Below, piece after piece: positions 42,791-52,800 of a DNA stretch of 64,000 bases (the first letter of the stretch is position 1; each line of letters begins with the position of its first letter). A program made the translations under genes and the position numbers. The stretch comes from an uncultured Hyphomonas sp. Its GTDB lineage: Bacteria; Pseudomonadota; Alphaproteobacteria; Caulobacterales; Hyphomonadaceae. Below the pieces are notes generated by a model. The model was not told where the DNA came from, ran no database searches, and saw only the letters and a program-made list of their open reading frames with translations. Location of the stretch: the NCBI RefSeq assembly GCF_963677035.1, contig NZ_OY781472.1, positions 3,253,658 through 3,317,657 on the forward strand, written 5' to 3'.

Positions 42791-44038
42791 TCAACGATAT
42801 ACATCACGACAAGCCCGACCGGTCGTCACCACGAAAAGTGTTATGACCGCACTCACGCCAAGCAAGGCAAATGCACTGGAGAAACCAGCTGATGCAGCGA
42901 TCGCCAGGGCAAGTGACGATGTGAGCATCTCTCCAAAGTCCCGAGAACTCTGAACGATCGTCATATCCGTCCCGGCCTGATTTGCAGTTCCGGCAAAGCG
43001 GGCGGCAATCGTCATTGCGGCAACGGACATTCCGCCCGTGCCCACAGAGCCGAGCATGACCGCAAGCCCAGCCAACCAGACCGTCGACGAGGAAGCGCCC
43101 AGCGTCATGGACAACCAGAGCAGACTTCCAATGAGAGAACACAACACCGAAATCGTCAGCGCCGTACGCACTCCGGTGAGCCGGATCATCAAGGCCGCCC
43201 CGCCGCACCCAAGCACGACCGTGACACCTCCACCCGCAAGACCGATTTTACCGATCTGCTCGACCGCCCAATCCTGATCCACAAGGAAAACCTTTCCCAG
43301 CGTGAAACCGCCCACTGCGGTGACCGCGGTGAGAAAGGCGATCGCCGCGACATTCAAGGCCCCGGGACGTCTCACGAAGCCGGCGAGACTCGCTTTCGTC
43401 TCAGCCCGCGCAACAGAATGCGCCGCCTGCCGTTCTCTCCAGAACAGAGCGAATAGAAAACCGGACAGAACGATCGCCGTCATGACGGAAACTGCCGCCG
43501 AGGCACTGAAATAGCCCGCGACAATCAATGCTGCCGGGCCGCCAAGGAAAAACCCGACCAACGTCCCGGCAACCTGCACCGCGTTGGCAATTGGCAGCAT
43601 TTTACTGGAAAAGTACTCAGCAACCAGACCATCCGTCGCCGTATCCTGTGTCGCCGCGGCGAAGGATGTCACCACAAACAAGACAACGACAATCGAAGAT
43701 GTCCGTTCGGAAATACCGATGACAGCAATCGCGCACAAAGCGACAAAGATCATTGCCTGCATCGGCAAAATCCAGCTTCGCCGCTTGCCCAGGCGAGGCG
43801 ACCAGAGATTGTCGAGGAATGGCGCCCAGAGGAATTTCAGCACCCAGGGCAGACCGATCAAAGGCAGCCAGGCAAGACTCGAAAGCGATGCGCCTTCACT
43901 TCTTAAAATCGTTGGCAGGAAGTCCATGGCGAGCCCGAAGGGCGCCCCCTGGCTGACATAGAGCGCGCCGATCATTATCAGTGCCCTCACTGATCGCCAG
44001 CTTGGGCCTTCGTATTTTCCGGATGTTTGTGTCAACAT
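42791..44038 (-). CDS. MFS transporter, RhtX/FptX/AmpG-like, 415 aa
   Basis: Inner-membrane permease with about 12 helices. Seen: SVRALIMIGALYVSQGAPFGLAMDFLPTILR near the N-terminus, WAPFLDNLWSPRLGKRRSWILP (MFS loop 2-3 with R-x-G-K-R-R), TQDTATDGLVAEY and GTLVGFFLGGPAAL. These are typical of the RhtX/FptX siderophore-transport type, related to AmpG. The operon context (PepSY protein, cupin, siderophore receptor, AraC regulator) supports ferric-siderophore import. The ATG 44038 overlaps the PepSY stop by 7 nt. Confidence 0.88.
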   Translation of the reverse strand: MLTQTSGKYEGPSWRSVRALIMIGALYVSQGAPFGLAMDFLPTILRSEGASLSSLAWLPLIGLPWVLKFLWAPFLDNLWSPRLGKRRSWILPMQAMIFVALCAIAVIGISERTSSIVVVLFVVTSFAAATQDTATDGLVAEYFSSKMLPIANAVQVAGTLVGFFLGGPAALIVAGYFSASAAVSVMTAIVLSGFLFALFWRERQAAHSVARAETKASLAGFVRRPGALNVAAIAFLTAVTAVGGFTLGKVFLVDQDWAVEQIGKIGLAGGGVTVVLGCGGAALMIRLTGVRTALTISVLCSLIGSLLWLSMTLGASSSTVWLAGLAVMLGSVGTGGMSVAAMTIAARFAGTANQAGTDMTIVQSSRDFGEMLTSSLALAIAASAGFSSAFALLGVSAVITLFVVTTGRACRDVYR

Positions 44039-45144
44039 TCCTGCGCCCTCTGCTTTAAGGATCTTCCTTTGACCGCCGGTGTCTTTGACCGACGACGCCT
44101 GTTCACGATCCAGAGCCAGGGCCCGGTCACGATCAAAATGATCGGTACGGTCCCCATAATGACGTAAACGGCATAGACAGCCGGGCTGTCCCATACGCCG
44201 GTATGGAGCGATTTCATCGCAATCATGACGCGCATGAACACGGGCACATCCCGCGCAGGGAGGGCTTCACCTGAATGCGCGTCGAACAGAAAAGTCGTGG
44301 ATTTTTCCCAGGGCGGCCCAGACCGATTGAGCATCATCACGGCCACCGGACGAGCACCACGCCCCGGTATGACCGCCTGGATTTCGCGATCGGGATAAGC
44401 GGCGCTGACACTCGTAAGGATGGCCGAAAGATTTGCGGCCGGCAGGTCATCAACCGGCGGACTGGCAGACCCGGGCGCGGCAGCAGCCATCTGAGGTCTC
44501 CCGCGCGCGGGTTTGATGTCCGTGAACCCCTTATATGCCAGCAGGGCCGTTCCGGTGACGGTCCACAAAAGCAGGAACACGGCGCCGACGAGCCCAAGCC
44601 AGATATGTAAGGAGCGCACACCATTCCATAGCGGCCCCTTACGCAGATGACGCCATATTCCCGGGACAATGAGAATTCCGGTCATGCTGAGGAACATCAG
44701 CGCAATCGCAGAGATGAGGATCAGAACCTCACCGGTCAGCCCCAGGAAGAGACTGTTGTGCAGCTTAAGCAACCAATCCTTTGGAGACTGTCCGGCGACG
44801 GTTTCCGACAGAAGATTTCCTGTTTCCGGATCGAGTTGAACGACCAGTCCGGCATTCTCCCCGCTCTTGCCACGCAAGCTGACTTGCCACGCCCGGTTGG
44901 GGGTGTCGGACGCCAGGATCATACCGGCCTGATAGTCCGGATAGGTCTGCGAAATCGTGGCAAGCGCCTTGTCCAGTCCGGCATATTCAGCTTGTTGTTC
45001 CGTATCGGTATGAATCTCGATACGGCCGGACAGGTTGAAGCTATGGCCTACCAGCAGGCCGAAGCCGCTTGCACACAAGACCGCGACGACCAGAATTGTC
45101 GCCAATCCTGCCCACCTATGGGCACTCCTCAACATGCGTCGCAT
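44032..45144 (-). CDS. PepSY-domain inner-membrane protein (ferric reductase-like, PiuB/FsrB type), 370 aa
   Basis: Seen: N-terminal helix LRSAHRWAGLATILVVAVLCASGFGLLVGHSF, a second SxIxLMFLSMTGILI helix after residue 135, SLHIWLGLVGAVFLLLWTVTGTALLAYKGF, and a fourth near the end (VYVIMGTVPIILIVTGPWLWI). His residues in AHRW, LHNSL, LHIW and LHTG match the heme-ligating or conserved positions of PepSY-TM proteins. Members assist iron release from siderophores by reduction. Start ATG 45144, four bases after the cupin stop; ATG 45135 is possible. Confidence 0.85.
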   Translation of the reverse strand: MRRMLRSAHRWAGLATILVVAVLCASGFGLLVGHSFNLSGRIEIHTDTEQQAEYAGLDKALATISQTYPDYQAGMILASDTPNRAWQVSLRGKSGENAGLVVQLDPETGNLLSETVAGQSPKDWLLKLHNSLFLGLTGEVLILISAIALMFLSMTGILIVPGIWRHLRKGPLWNGVRSLHIWLGLVGAVFLLLWTVTGTALLAYKGFTDIKPARGRPQMAAAAPGSASPPVDDLPAANLSAILTSVSAAYPDREIQAVIPGRGARPVAVMMLNRSGPPWEKSTTFLFDAHSGEALPARDVPVFMRVMIAMKSLHTGVWDSPAVYAVYVIMGTVPIILIVTGPWLWIVNRRRRSKTPAVKGRSLKQRAQEC

Positions 45145-45148
45145 CCGA

Positions 45149-45559
45149 TCAGGCCGTCTGATCGTCTTGATAGGGCCGCATGTGCGTTCCACTTGCGGGG
45201 GTAACAAAAAGAAGTTCGGCAGGCTCTTTCAGGATCAGGCGGTGCCACACATTCTTCCCGACGATACAGAATACGCCAGCTGTCATCTGGTAAGGTGACG
45301 CCCCATTGGCCTCGTCCGCGAAGAGTTCAACAGCGCCGGACAGAAGGAACAACAGCTCCTCGCCTGTCGAATGCATCTCCCACATGTCGGAATGGAGGTC
45401 ATCATTGGTCAGGGCTTTCACCGTTCCGATGATCCGGTCGGCTTGAGACGATTGGATGTTCCCCCACTCGCTCTTTCGACGCGACAGGAAAGTCGCCAGA
45501 CCGCTTTCGGACAGATGCACGACCGTCTCGGACGCATTTACAATACGGATTCCAGACAT
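45149..45559 (-). CDS. Cupin-domain protein, 136 aa
   Basis: Small beta-barrel protein. Seen: DLHSDMWEMHSTGEELLFLLSGAVELFADE with the cupin motif 1 pattern (H-x-E-E-x(4,6)-G), AGVFCIVGKNVWHRLILKEPAELLFVTP as motif 2 with His. A metal could be held by the His and Glu residues. No signal peptide. ATG 45559 lies two bases after the receptor stop on the minus strand, and PepSY follows after four bases. Its role is unknown; a cytoplasmic siderophore-modifying or regulatory protein is possible. Confidence 0.8.
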   Translation of the reverse strand: MSGIRIVNASETVVHLSESGLATFLSRRKSEWGNIQSSQADRIIGTVKALTNDDLHSDMWEMHSTGEELLFLLSGAVELFADEANGASPYQMTAGVFCIVGKNVWHRLILKEPAELLFVTPASGTHMRPYQDDQTA

Positions 45560-45561
45560 GA

Positions 45562-47757
45562 TCAGTACCTCGCCCGCAACGTGACGAGGACGCTGCGCGG
45601 CTCGCCATACCAATTGTTCCATTCAACACCGCCCAAACGCGTGAAGTAGGTTTTGTCGAAGAGATTGTTGACGTTCAGGGAAAGGTCGATTTTCGGCGTA
45701 ATTTTGTAGCCAAGCCGGACATTCGCCACAGCGTACCCGCCCTGTTCGATTCGCATGCCATTGCTGATGACATGAGACGAGCTCTGGGCATTCACGCCAG
45801 CGCCAATCGACAAACGTTCATCCAGATAACGAGGATGATAGTGCGCCCACAGCTTTAACATGTGATGAGGGGTGAAGCGCGAAAAGGGCTGGCCCTCATT
45901 TGTACTTGGACCACCTGTTGCAGTGCGATCACGTACATATTCCGTATCAACCCAGGTATATCCCGCCTGTAGCCGCAGCTCCGGGGTTACGTCACCATTC
46001 ACCTCGAAGTCCACGCCTTGCGTGCGCACCTTTCCCTCGGCGATATAGACGCACTGCGTTCCTGGCAGACACGGAACACTCGGGTCGGTTTGCGCCCGGT
46101 TTTCCTGAAGGATACGGAAGGCCGAGAGCGCACCGTCCAACCGACCGTCAAACCAGGCGCCTTTCAATCCCACTTCGAAATTGTCGCCGGTCATGGGGTC
46201 GATGACATCACCATTTGCACCGCGATAGTTCTGGGGTGTGAAGATCGACGTATAGCTGCCGTAAAGGGATAGCTCACTGGTCAGGTCCCAGACAACGCCG
46301 CCATAAGGTGTGAACTGATTATCAACCTCGTACTGGCCGGCGGGAACAAGGGGGCCGTCCACACTCGCCCGCCGTTCCGTGTCGGTCTCCCACCAGCTGA
46401 GGCGGCCGCCTGCGATAATCGTCAGGGGGTCAAGAACATGAAGCCGCACCACACCATAACCGCCATATTGCGTGGTCGTCGTTGATTGCTCGCCGCTATA
46501 GGTTCGCCCTGTTGGCGCCGGAATCTGGTATGGGTCCCAATCAAATATATTGGCCGTCATCGGCAAACCTTGCAGAGCGTACGATGTCTGCGAGGTTTCG
46601 CCATCCCAATAGTTCGCACCGAACAGAAGTTCGTGCCGGCGGCCGAACGCCTCAACGCTGCCCGTCACATAGGCGTCAACATCGGTTTCCTTGTTGTCGA
46701 AGCCATACGCCCCGGCCAGAATGAACGCTCCACGGCCTGTCGCGCGATCTATTCCGCCATAGAGGTTCGCGTAACGCATCTGACTGTCACCGTCGATATG
46801 GCTCACCGCGATCTTGCCCTGCCAGTCGCCTTCGAACTCATGTCTGAGTTCCAGAAAGGCCTGCGTATTTTCCCATTTCCGGAACGACCAGTCCGTTCCA
46901 GGATTAAAGGAACGCGAAACATCGAGGGCGCTGCCGTCTGAGTAGCGCGGCAATCCGCCAATCAGGGATCCATCATCATCCAGATCCTGCCATTTCACGG
47001 TCGCGGCGATCACAGTGGACGGGGTAATGTTCCATTCCGACGTCCCGTAGAGGAGCGATTTTTGCCGGTGTGTGACATCGTAGAAATAATCCCGATCCTC
47101 AAACACAGCGACACCGCGCGCACGTACATTGCCTGAGGGCGTCAGCCCGCCGCCAACGTCCAGCTCTCCGCGCCAATTGTTCCAGCTTCCGCCACTCAAT
47201 GCAGCGGACGCGTCGAAGTCTTCACCCGCACGCTTGCGAACCAGATTGATTGTTCCTGAGGGATTGCCCGTGCCCTGCAACAGACCAGATGCACCGCGTA
47301 GCAATTCGACCCGCTCATAGTTGGCCATATCCTCGGTGTTGACCGCTTCGTTCCATCCGGACGTCGGGATGCCGTCAAAACTCAGCGTATCGATCGAAAA
47401 CCCGCGGGAATAATATGCCGTGCGCAGGCGCGTGCCCGGCTGAACAGTTACGCCTGGCGCACTTTGCATCACGTCATCCAATGTCACGAGCCGCTGCTGG
47501 TCGAGGCGGTCCCGATCGATAATCGAGAGCGTCTGGGGAATCTCTTTCAGAGCGAGCGGCACCTTGAGTCCAACACCCGACCCTTCGACGGAGGCGGCAC
47601 GCACGACAATTTCGTCCAAAATCATTTTGGTTTCACCGCCAGGCTCTTCAGCAGACTGGGCGAAAGCCGTTCCGGAAAGGAAAATTGCCGCTGAAACAGC
47701 CAGGCAGTAGCCATGGCTGTGGCGCAGAATTTCAAGTGAAGTACAGATTTGGCGCAC
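45562..47757 (-). CDS. TonB-dependent siderophore receptor, FpvA/FhuE-type, 731 aa
   Basis: Outer-membrane ferric-siderophore importer. Seen: signal peptide (SGTAFAQ), TonB-box-like DEIVVRA, plug with LALKEIPQTLSIIDRDRLDQQRLVTLDDVMQSAPGVTVQPGTRLRTAYYSRGFSIDTLSFDGIP and YERVELLRGASGLLQGTGNPSGTINLVRKR, the hallmark of TIGR01783 siderophore receptors, and a C-terminal aromatic end LRARY. Start GTG 47757 with AAGAGGG as ribosome site, which is folded into a 12-bp hairpin. It follows the AraC gene on the same strand and leads receptor-cupin-PepSY-MFS. Confidence 0.93.
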   Translation of the reverse strand: MRQICTSLEILRHSHGYCLAVSAAIFLSGTAFAQSAEEPGGETKMILDEIVVRAASVEGSGVGLKVPLALKEIPQTLSIIDRDRLDQQRLVTLDDVMQSAPGVTVQPGTRLRTAYYSRGFSIDTLSFDGIPTSGWNEAVNTEDMANYERVELLRGASGLLQGTGNPSGTINLVRKRAGEDFDASAALSGGSWNNWRGELDVGGGLTPSGNVRARGVAVFEDRDYFYDVTHRQKSLLYGTSEWNITPSTVIAATVKWQDLDDDGSLIGGLPRYSDGSALDVSRSFNPGTDWSFRKWENTQAFLELRHEFEGDWQGKIAVSHIDGDSQMRYANLYGGIDRATGRGAFILAGAYGFDNKETDVDAYVTGSVEAFGRRHELLFGANYWDGETSQTSYALQGLPMTANIFDWDPYQIPAPTGRTYSGEQSTTTTQYGGYGVVRLHVLDPLTIIAGGRLSWWETDTERRASVDGPLVPAGQYEVDNQFTPYGGVVWDLTSELSLYGSYTSIFTPQNYRGANGDVIDPMTGDNFEVGLKGAWFDGRLDGALSAFRILQENRAQTDPSVPCLPGTQCVYIAEGKVRTQGVDFEVNGDVTPELRLQAGYTWVDTEYVRDRTATGGPSTNEGQPFSRFTPHHMLKLWAHYHPRYLDERLSIGAGVNAQSSSHVISNGMRIEQGGYAVANVRLGYKITPKIDLSLNVNNLFDKTYFTRLGGVEWNNWYGEPRSVLVTLRARY

Positions 47758-47762
47758 GGGAC

Positions 47763-47797
47763 CCTCTTTTGCGAATAGGTTTCAATCGCAAAAGAGG
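47763..47797 (-). promoter_or_regulatory. Perfect 12-bp dyad covering the receptor Shine-Dalgarno
   Basis: On the minus strand CCTCTTTTGCGA pairs perfectly with TCGCAAAAGAGG around an 11-nt spacer. The downstream arm contains the AAGAGG ribosome site of the siderophore receptor, six bases from its GTG. No U run follows, so it is not a terminator. It may be an operator for the adjacent AraC regulator or an RNA hairpin that hides the ribosome site. Confidence 0.75.
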
Positions 47798-47873
47798 TAT
47801 CGAAAGCGGCCGCGCCTGTCGTTTCGACGACCGGATTCTGATTTCATATTCCCGAGCAATTCCCGCGCCGGCC

Positions 47874-48755
47874 CTAGTTGTCACTCCTTCGGGCAATCGT
47901 GCTGGGATTCACGCCGTAAGCGCGTTGAAATGCCGAAGAAAAATGCGGCAGGGTATAGCCGACCAATTCGGCCGTCCGTGTCACGTCCGACGCGCCTGAC
48001 ACCAGGAGGCGCCAGGCTTCCCGCATCCGGTAGTCGCGCACATATTCACCGACGCTTTTCCCATAGAGGCTCCGGAAACCATGCGTCAGCTTACGGACAT
48101 TCAGCCCGGTGAAACGTGCAAGTTCGGCAAGAGAAGGTGGAGACGCGCACCGCTCGCGCAGAAGCGCTGCAGCTTCCTTCAGGCGCCGGATTTCTCGTGG
48201 CGACAGCAGGGTCGGCGCCTGGGCGCCCTCCCCGAAATGTTCCATTGCCATTGCCGTAATTTCAAGCGCCTTCGCACCAAGAAAAATACTGCGTGCGCTT
48301 CCTTCAAAGGGGCACGTCATAATCTGTGCCGCAAGGGCATTCATTTCCGCTGATATCCCGGCTTGGCGCATCGATACGCCATCCACATCATCACGCTCCT
48401 GATCCAGTCCTCGTTCTGAGACCGCAAGGCCCTCTCCAAGCCCCTCCTCATCGATATTGATGGTCAGATAGCGAATGTGGGACGCCGCGTGAAAACGATG
48501 ATCCAGCCGCCATGGCCGGCGGCCATGGAAAAGATAGAAGCACGCCCCGAAGGCCCTTGATGCGCTCCCGTCTTCAACGGCAAGGTCGAATTCGCCGTCA
48601 AAGAGAATAGCGAGCTTCAGCCCCGCACGACGTTGCTCGCTCGAAAATTCTTCCTTCTCAAAGCTGACGTTTCCGCCGTTCAGCTCCAGATACGAAATCG
48701 GATCCTCACGCCAACTACCCTGGTGTGCTTCGGTGAAGCGCTTGGCATCATCCAT
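47874..48755 (-). CDS. AraC-family regulator (PchR/siderophore-type), 293 aa
   Basis: Seen: a sensing N-terminal domain of about 190 residues (with CFYLFHGRRPWRLDHRFH) and a C-terminal AraC helix-turn-helix pair (PSLAELARFTGLNVRKLTHGFRSLYGKSVGEYVRDYRMREAWRLLVSGASDVTRTAELVGYTLPHFSSAFQRAYGVNPS). It lies directly upstream of the siderophore receptor on the same strand, with a 116-nt gap, as PchR/YbtA-type activators do next to receptors. It probably responds to the imported ferric siderophore. ATG 48755. Confidence 0.9.
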   Translation of the reverse strand: MDDAKRFTEAHQGSWREDPISYLELNGGNVSFEKEEFSSEQRRAGLKLAILFDGEFDLAVEDGSASRAFGACFYLFHGRRPWRLDHRFHAASHIRYLTINIDEEGLGEGLAVSERGLDQERDDVDGVSMRQAGISAEMNALAAQIMTCPFEGSARSIFLGAKALEITAMAMEHFGEGAQAPTLLSPREIRRLKEAAALLRERCASPPSLAELARFTGLNVRKLTHGFRSLYGKSVGEYVRDYRMREAWRLLVSGASDVTRTAELVGYTLPHFSSAFQRAYGVNPSTIARRSDN

Positions 48756-49028
48756 TTCGGCTCAAACCATGGCTCGGGCGGCTGCGGGGCAGCACCATTG
48801 CGACGGCGACACCGCGAGACCAGACCTCGTCATCGAGTACACCCCTGCTTCGCGCGCGCTGCTTCCCTTGCCGCACAGTTGTTTCATGGCCTCGCTCTAA
48901 ATCATGACTGAACAAATGTAAATGCAACTCACTCTCAATTATGGGGGGATTGGAGAGCCCCGATGTGCATCGCCATCACGAACCAAATGGTCCAGGACGT
49001 AAACCTGAAGCAAAGAACGGCGTTTTCG

Positions 49029-49337
49029 CTACTCGTCTTCCGGAACGTAGATCATACGCCCGTCCGGCAGGCGATACGCGACACCGGCCTTGACCCCTTC
49101 GCCCTCTCCGATTTCACCGCTGCTTTCGTAACGGGTCAGCTCTTCACCTTGTTTGATCGTCATGCGCATGTCGGCTTCGCCGGGGTTCTCGATGACGATA
49201 ACGTTTTCATTCCGGAAGGGATTTAGCGGATTCTGAACGAGCAGGACCATCAGAATTCCGATGATCACGACAAACAAATCGACAAGATTGACGACAGAGA
49301 GGATGGGGTCGTCTTCGTCCTCTTCCAGGAACCTCAC
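49029..49337 (-). CDS. DUF2149 protein, ExbD-like single-pass membrane protein, 102 aa
   Basis: Seen: acidic N-terminus (residues 1-10), a single membrane helix with a buried Asp (SVVNLVDLFVVIIGILMVLL, Asp20) and a periplasmic part of about 60 residues with beta-strand pattern (VIVIENPGEADMRMTIKQGEELTRYESSGE). The helix matches the layout of ExbD/TolR/MotB proton-motor helices, where a conserved Asp carries protons. The start GTG 49337 overlaps the stop of the ExbB-like gene as GTGA. It is the last gene of the chelatase operon. The ExbD role is inferred. Confidence 0.75.
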   Translation of the reverse strand: MRFLEEDEDDPILSVVNLVDLFVVIIGILMVLLVQNPLNPFRNENVIVIENPGEADMRMTIKQGEELTRYESSGEIGEGEGVKAGVAYRLPDGRMIYVPEDE

Positions 49338-49816
49338 GAAACCGCCTCCGCACCGGTCTCGATCACGCGCAACTCTTCGAGCAGCCAGCGGCGGCGAATG
49401 TTGAGAACGAAGAAGGCCAGGCTTGCAGAGATCAGGGCCAGCGTCACGCCGGAGAATGCAACGACCAGATTGCTCGCCATCTCAGCAGACTCTCCGGACG
49501 TCAGCGCCATCAATGCCGGCCCCATAGGGATAAGCGTCGCGACGAGCCCCAGCAAAGGCGCGACGCGGGACACCAGGCGCAGCGGTTCCAGCCGCCTCAT
49601 AATCCAGAGTTCCAGATCATCGCTATCGGCCCTGGTCTCCCGGTAATATTGCGTCAGCGCGCCCTGTTTCCGGCCGGAATAGCGTTGCGCGAGTTCCATC
49701 AGGAAACGCCCCAAGGTCAGGAGCGAATAAACAAGAGACACAAGAATCGCTATCAGTGACGGTACGAGGAAAACGGCGGAAACTTCATAAAGTATCGTCT
49801 CGAAATCAAAAATCAT
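49334..49816 (-). CDS. MotA/TolQ/ExbB-like proton channel, 160 aa
   Basis: Seen: three membrane segments: VFLVPSLIAILVSLVYSLL (about 15-33), SRVAPLLGLVATLIPMGPAL (about 83-102), and VVAFSGVTLALISASLAFFVLNI (about 117-139). The motif APLLGLVATLIPMGPAL matches the G-L-L-G-T-V-x-G-M signature region of ExbB/TolQ with its Thr/Ser proton path. It is smaller than ExbB (about 240 aa). It is followed by the ExbD-like DUF2149 gene and preceded by the CobN-like gene, so the pair is likely a dedicated motor. Confidence 0.85.
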   Translation of the reverse strand: MIFDFETILYEVSAVFLVPSLIAILVSLVYSLLTLGRFLMELAQRYSGRKQGALTQYYRETRADSDDLELWIMRRLEPLRLVSRVAPLLGLVATLIPMGPALMALTSGESAEMASNLVVAFSGVTLALISASLAFFVLNIRRRWLLEELRVIETGAEAVS

Positions 49817-49833
49817 CAGTATTGCCCTTTATT

Positions 49834-52800
49834 TCAGGTCCATTGACGCGACGTGCGAAGCTGGAGCAGCGCACCCGCAAGCATTATGAGAAGGAGCCCG
49901 GCGATCGAAGACAGGCGCAGCCAGTCCGGCCGGACGTCGCTCGGGGAAAGGACTTCATTCATGACCTGCCCCTGAATGGTCTGGGCCGCTGCAGCTGCAA
50001 TATCGGCCGCAGGCGCCCCCTGCCCATTCCCAAGACCGAACCCGGCTGCCATATCCTCAATGTATTCGACGGTCGTCTGAGCGCCTGCATCCGCCCCGGC
50101 CTGCTCGGTCAGCTCCTGCCAGCGCTGAGCAAGCTCTTTACGCGTCTGCTCGCTTGCATCCCAGTATCCCTTACGGATGGCTTCCGTCATACGCTCAATG
50201 ATCTGAGCCTGCGCTGTTGGGTTCTGTTCTTCGAACCACTCATTGAGGCCAAGATCCCGGGCATCCATGACATAGGTATCATGCATCGCCTGCCACTGAT
50301 CGGCACGCACCATCGACTCGTCGGTCACCTGCCAACCGAAAAGGTTATCTGTAACCCTCAGCATTTCGACGGTCCCGGCGTACCCCTCATCCATCATCGC
50401 CGAAATCCATTGCGGGTTCTGGTAGCGCGCGCGCAGCTCATCCGAGAGGAACTTGCTTGCCTGAACCATTTTCGGCCGGGCGCGCCGCAAATCCGAAATA
50501 TAGAGCGCCGGGCTTTCTCCGTTGACGGATTTCACAGCCGCAGACAGTCCACCGAGATATTCAAACGGGTGATCCGTCGACAAGACACCGTGCACATTAG
50601 ATGACCGCGCCAGGATCGCCGCATCGACCCCCGTCAGCTGCTTCTCGAACAAGCCGAAGCTCGCAACAGACTGGCCCCAATCAGACGTCCCGTAGGCGAA
50701 GGATTGGCTTGCCAGATATGTCTGCGCGATGATGGCATCATCTTCCCAATTGGTGGAATCGAGCGCGGCATCCGGAACACCCGACCCGTAATCACCGGGC
50801 GCATTCGAAAAAATTCTTATCGACGCCAGCCGGTCTGCAGTTCCGGCATCCGTTCCTGCGGAGAGAAGCGCGTCTCTCACCCGACGTGTACCGGCATAAA
50901 CCGCATTCCCGGGCTCATCCTGTTTGGACAATTCATCGATCGCCTCCGAATAAAGCCGCATCAGCCCATCAAACTGGTCCCGGTAGACACTGGTCGCCTG
51001 AATGACGACATCAACGCGGGGCCGCCCCAGTTCGGCCGCAGGAATGATTTCGAGCTTTGTGACACGCCCGCCCCGGCCCCAGACCGGACGAACACCCAAA
51101 GCGTGCATGATCTGCGCTTCGGTAATCCCCAGGGTCCGGATTGCATCGGACGAGAAAAGCGAGAAAGCCAGCTTGTCGGGCGCCTGGCCATCATGGTCTG
51201 ACTTGTAGGCATCTATCAGACCCGTGAACGCTTCCTCTCCCGCCTTGTAGGCCGAGGGGGTCGGGATCTTGTCCGGCTCAAACGCAAACAGGTTACGGCC
51301 GCTGGACGCTTGCGGATTGCGCACTGGATCCCCGCCCGGACCGGCTTTCGTGAAGCCGCCATCCAGAGCGTGCAAGAGGGCTTCAAGCTCTTGCGGGTCA
51401 GCCAGGTGCTGGTCGTAAGCCCGGGCGCGTTCGATCTGCTCACGCATCGCTGCGTCGGCAATACCCGAAATGTCCTCCCCCCCGCGCAAAAAGCGTTCGA
51501 GAAACTGGTACGGTTTACTTTCCGGCAGTTTCTCCGCGTCGGTTGCGAACATCTCAGCCTGGTCGATCCCAAGCAACGCATAATATGGCTCACCCAATTG
51601 CTGCATGACCGTCATCAGCCTGTGCTCCGGAGAGGCGGCCAGGCCGAACGTATGCAAGCCCAACGGCGTGGCTGTCTGAGCCAGTTCGTGGAGGTGATCG
51701 TGCAGGATCGGCAGGAAGGTCGAAAAGTCGCTTCGTACGTCTTCCTCTGTCCACAGCAGATCTTTTTGCAGGTTTGCCTCAATCACGGCGTCGGCAAGAC
51801 GTGCATCTGTTTCATCGCGGACGGCGCCTTCATCCAGCTGCTCGCGCTCATGAATCAGGGCGTGAATATCCCGCAGTTCGTCATAGAAGCCGGACGGCGC
51901 GAACGGCGGGGTCTGGTGACTGATCGTAATGGCCCGCCCCCGGCGAATTGCCTGAATCGCCTCCGCGACATTGTCCTGAATATAGGGATACACGACCGGA
52001 ACATTGCCGAGCGTCAGCATCGGATAGTCATAAGCCCACAAGCCCCGGTCCTTTCCGGGGGTCCACTCCTGTGTACCATGTGTTCCCAGATGGATGACCG
52101 CATTCGCGTCGAAGGCCTTCTGCACCATCAGGTAGGTTGCCAAAAACAAGTGTCCCGGCGGCACTTTGACGTCATGATAGCTCTCGCCGACCTTATCGGC
52201 CCGTGGCGGCTGCGGCAGGAAGAGCAGTTTTCCAAAGTTCACTGACGGAATGACGAAAACTTTCTGCCCATTGATCGTTCGCACCGCCCAATGAGATTCC
52301 GGCTCGCCCCACTTGTCAAAAACCGGCTGGGTCACTTCCTTTGGAAGCGTGTCGAGCCAGGCCTTGTAATCCGACACGGGGAATGCCTGCGCCAACCCGT
52401 TCGCCAGCAGGTCGTCCAGACGGTCATGATGATAATACCCGCCCAGCATCGACTGGCCTGCCTGCAGGATGTCATCCTCAGTCAGTTCGGGAACATCATA
52501 GCCTGCCTGCCGCAACGCTGCGCCGATCTGCTCAACGCTTGCCGGAACATTCAGATTGGACGCCGACATGTTCCGCTCCCCCTGGGGCGTATTCCAGAAG
52601 AACAGGGCAAGCTTCCGGTCCGCCTGATCGGAATGGCGCAGCCGTGCAACACTAGTCGCCTTGCCAATGAGCAAATCGATCTGTTCGGGAATCGGGACCG
52701 GCTCTCCATTCTCAACCCCGGAGACCACGATCGGGTCCCCCATCCCCCAGGATTCCGGCGTCGCCATCAGCACCGCTGTCATGGCAGGTTCCACGCCCTG

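Noticed and set aside
47763..47797. Terminator of the AraC gene
   Set aside because: The stem is perfect, but no U run follows and the second arm overlaps the ribosome site of the receptor.
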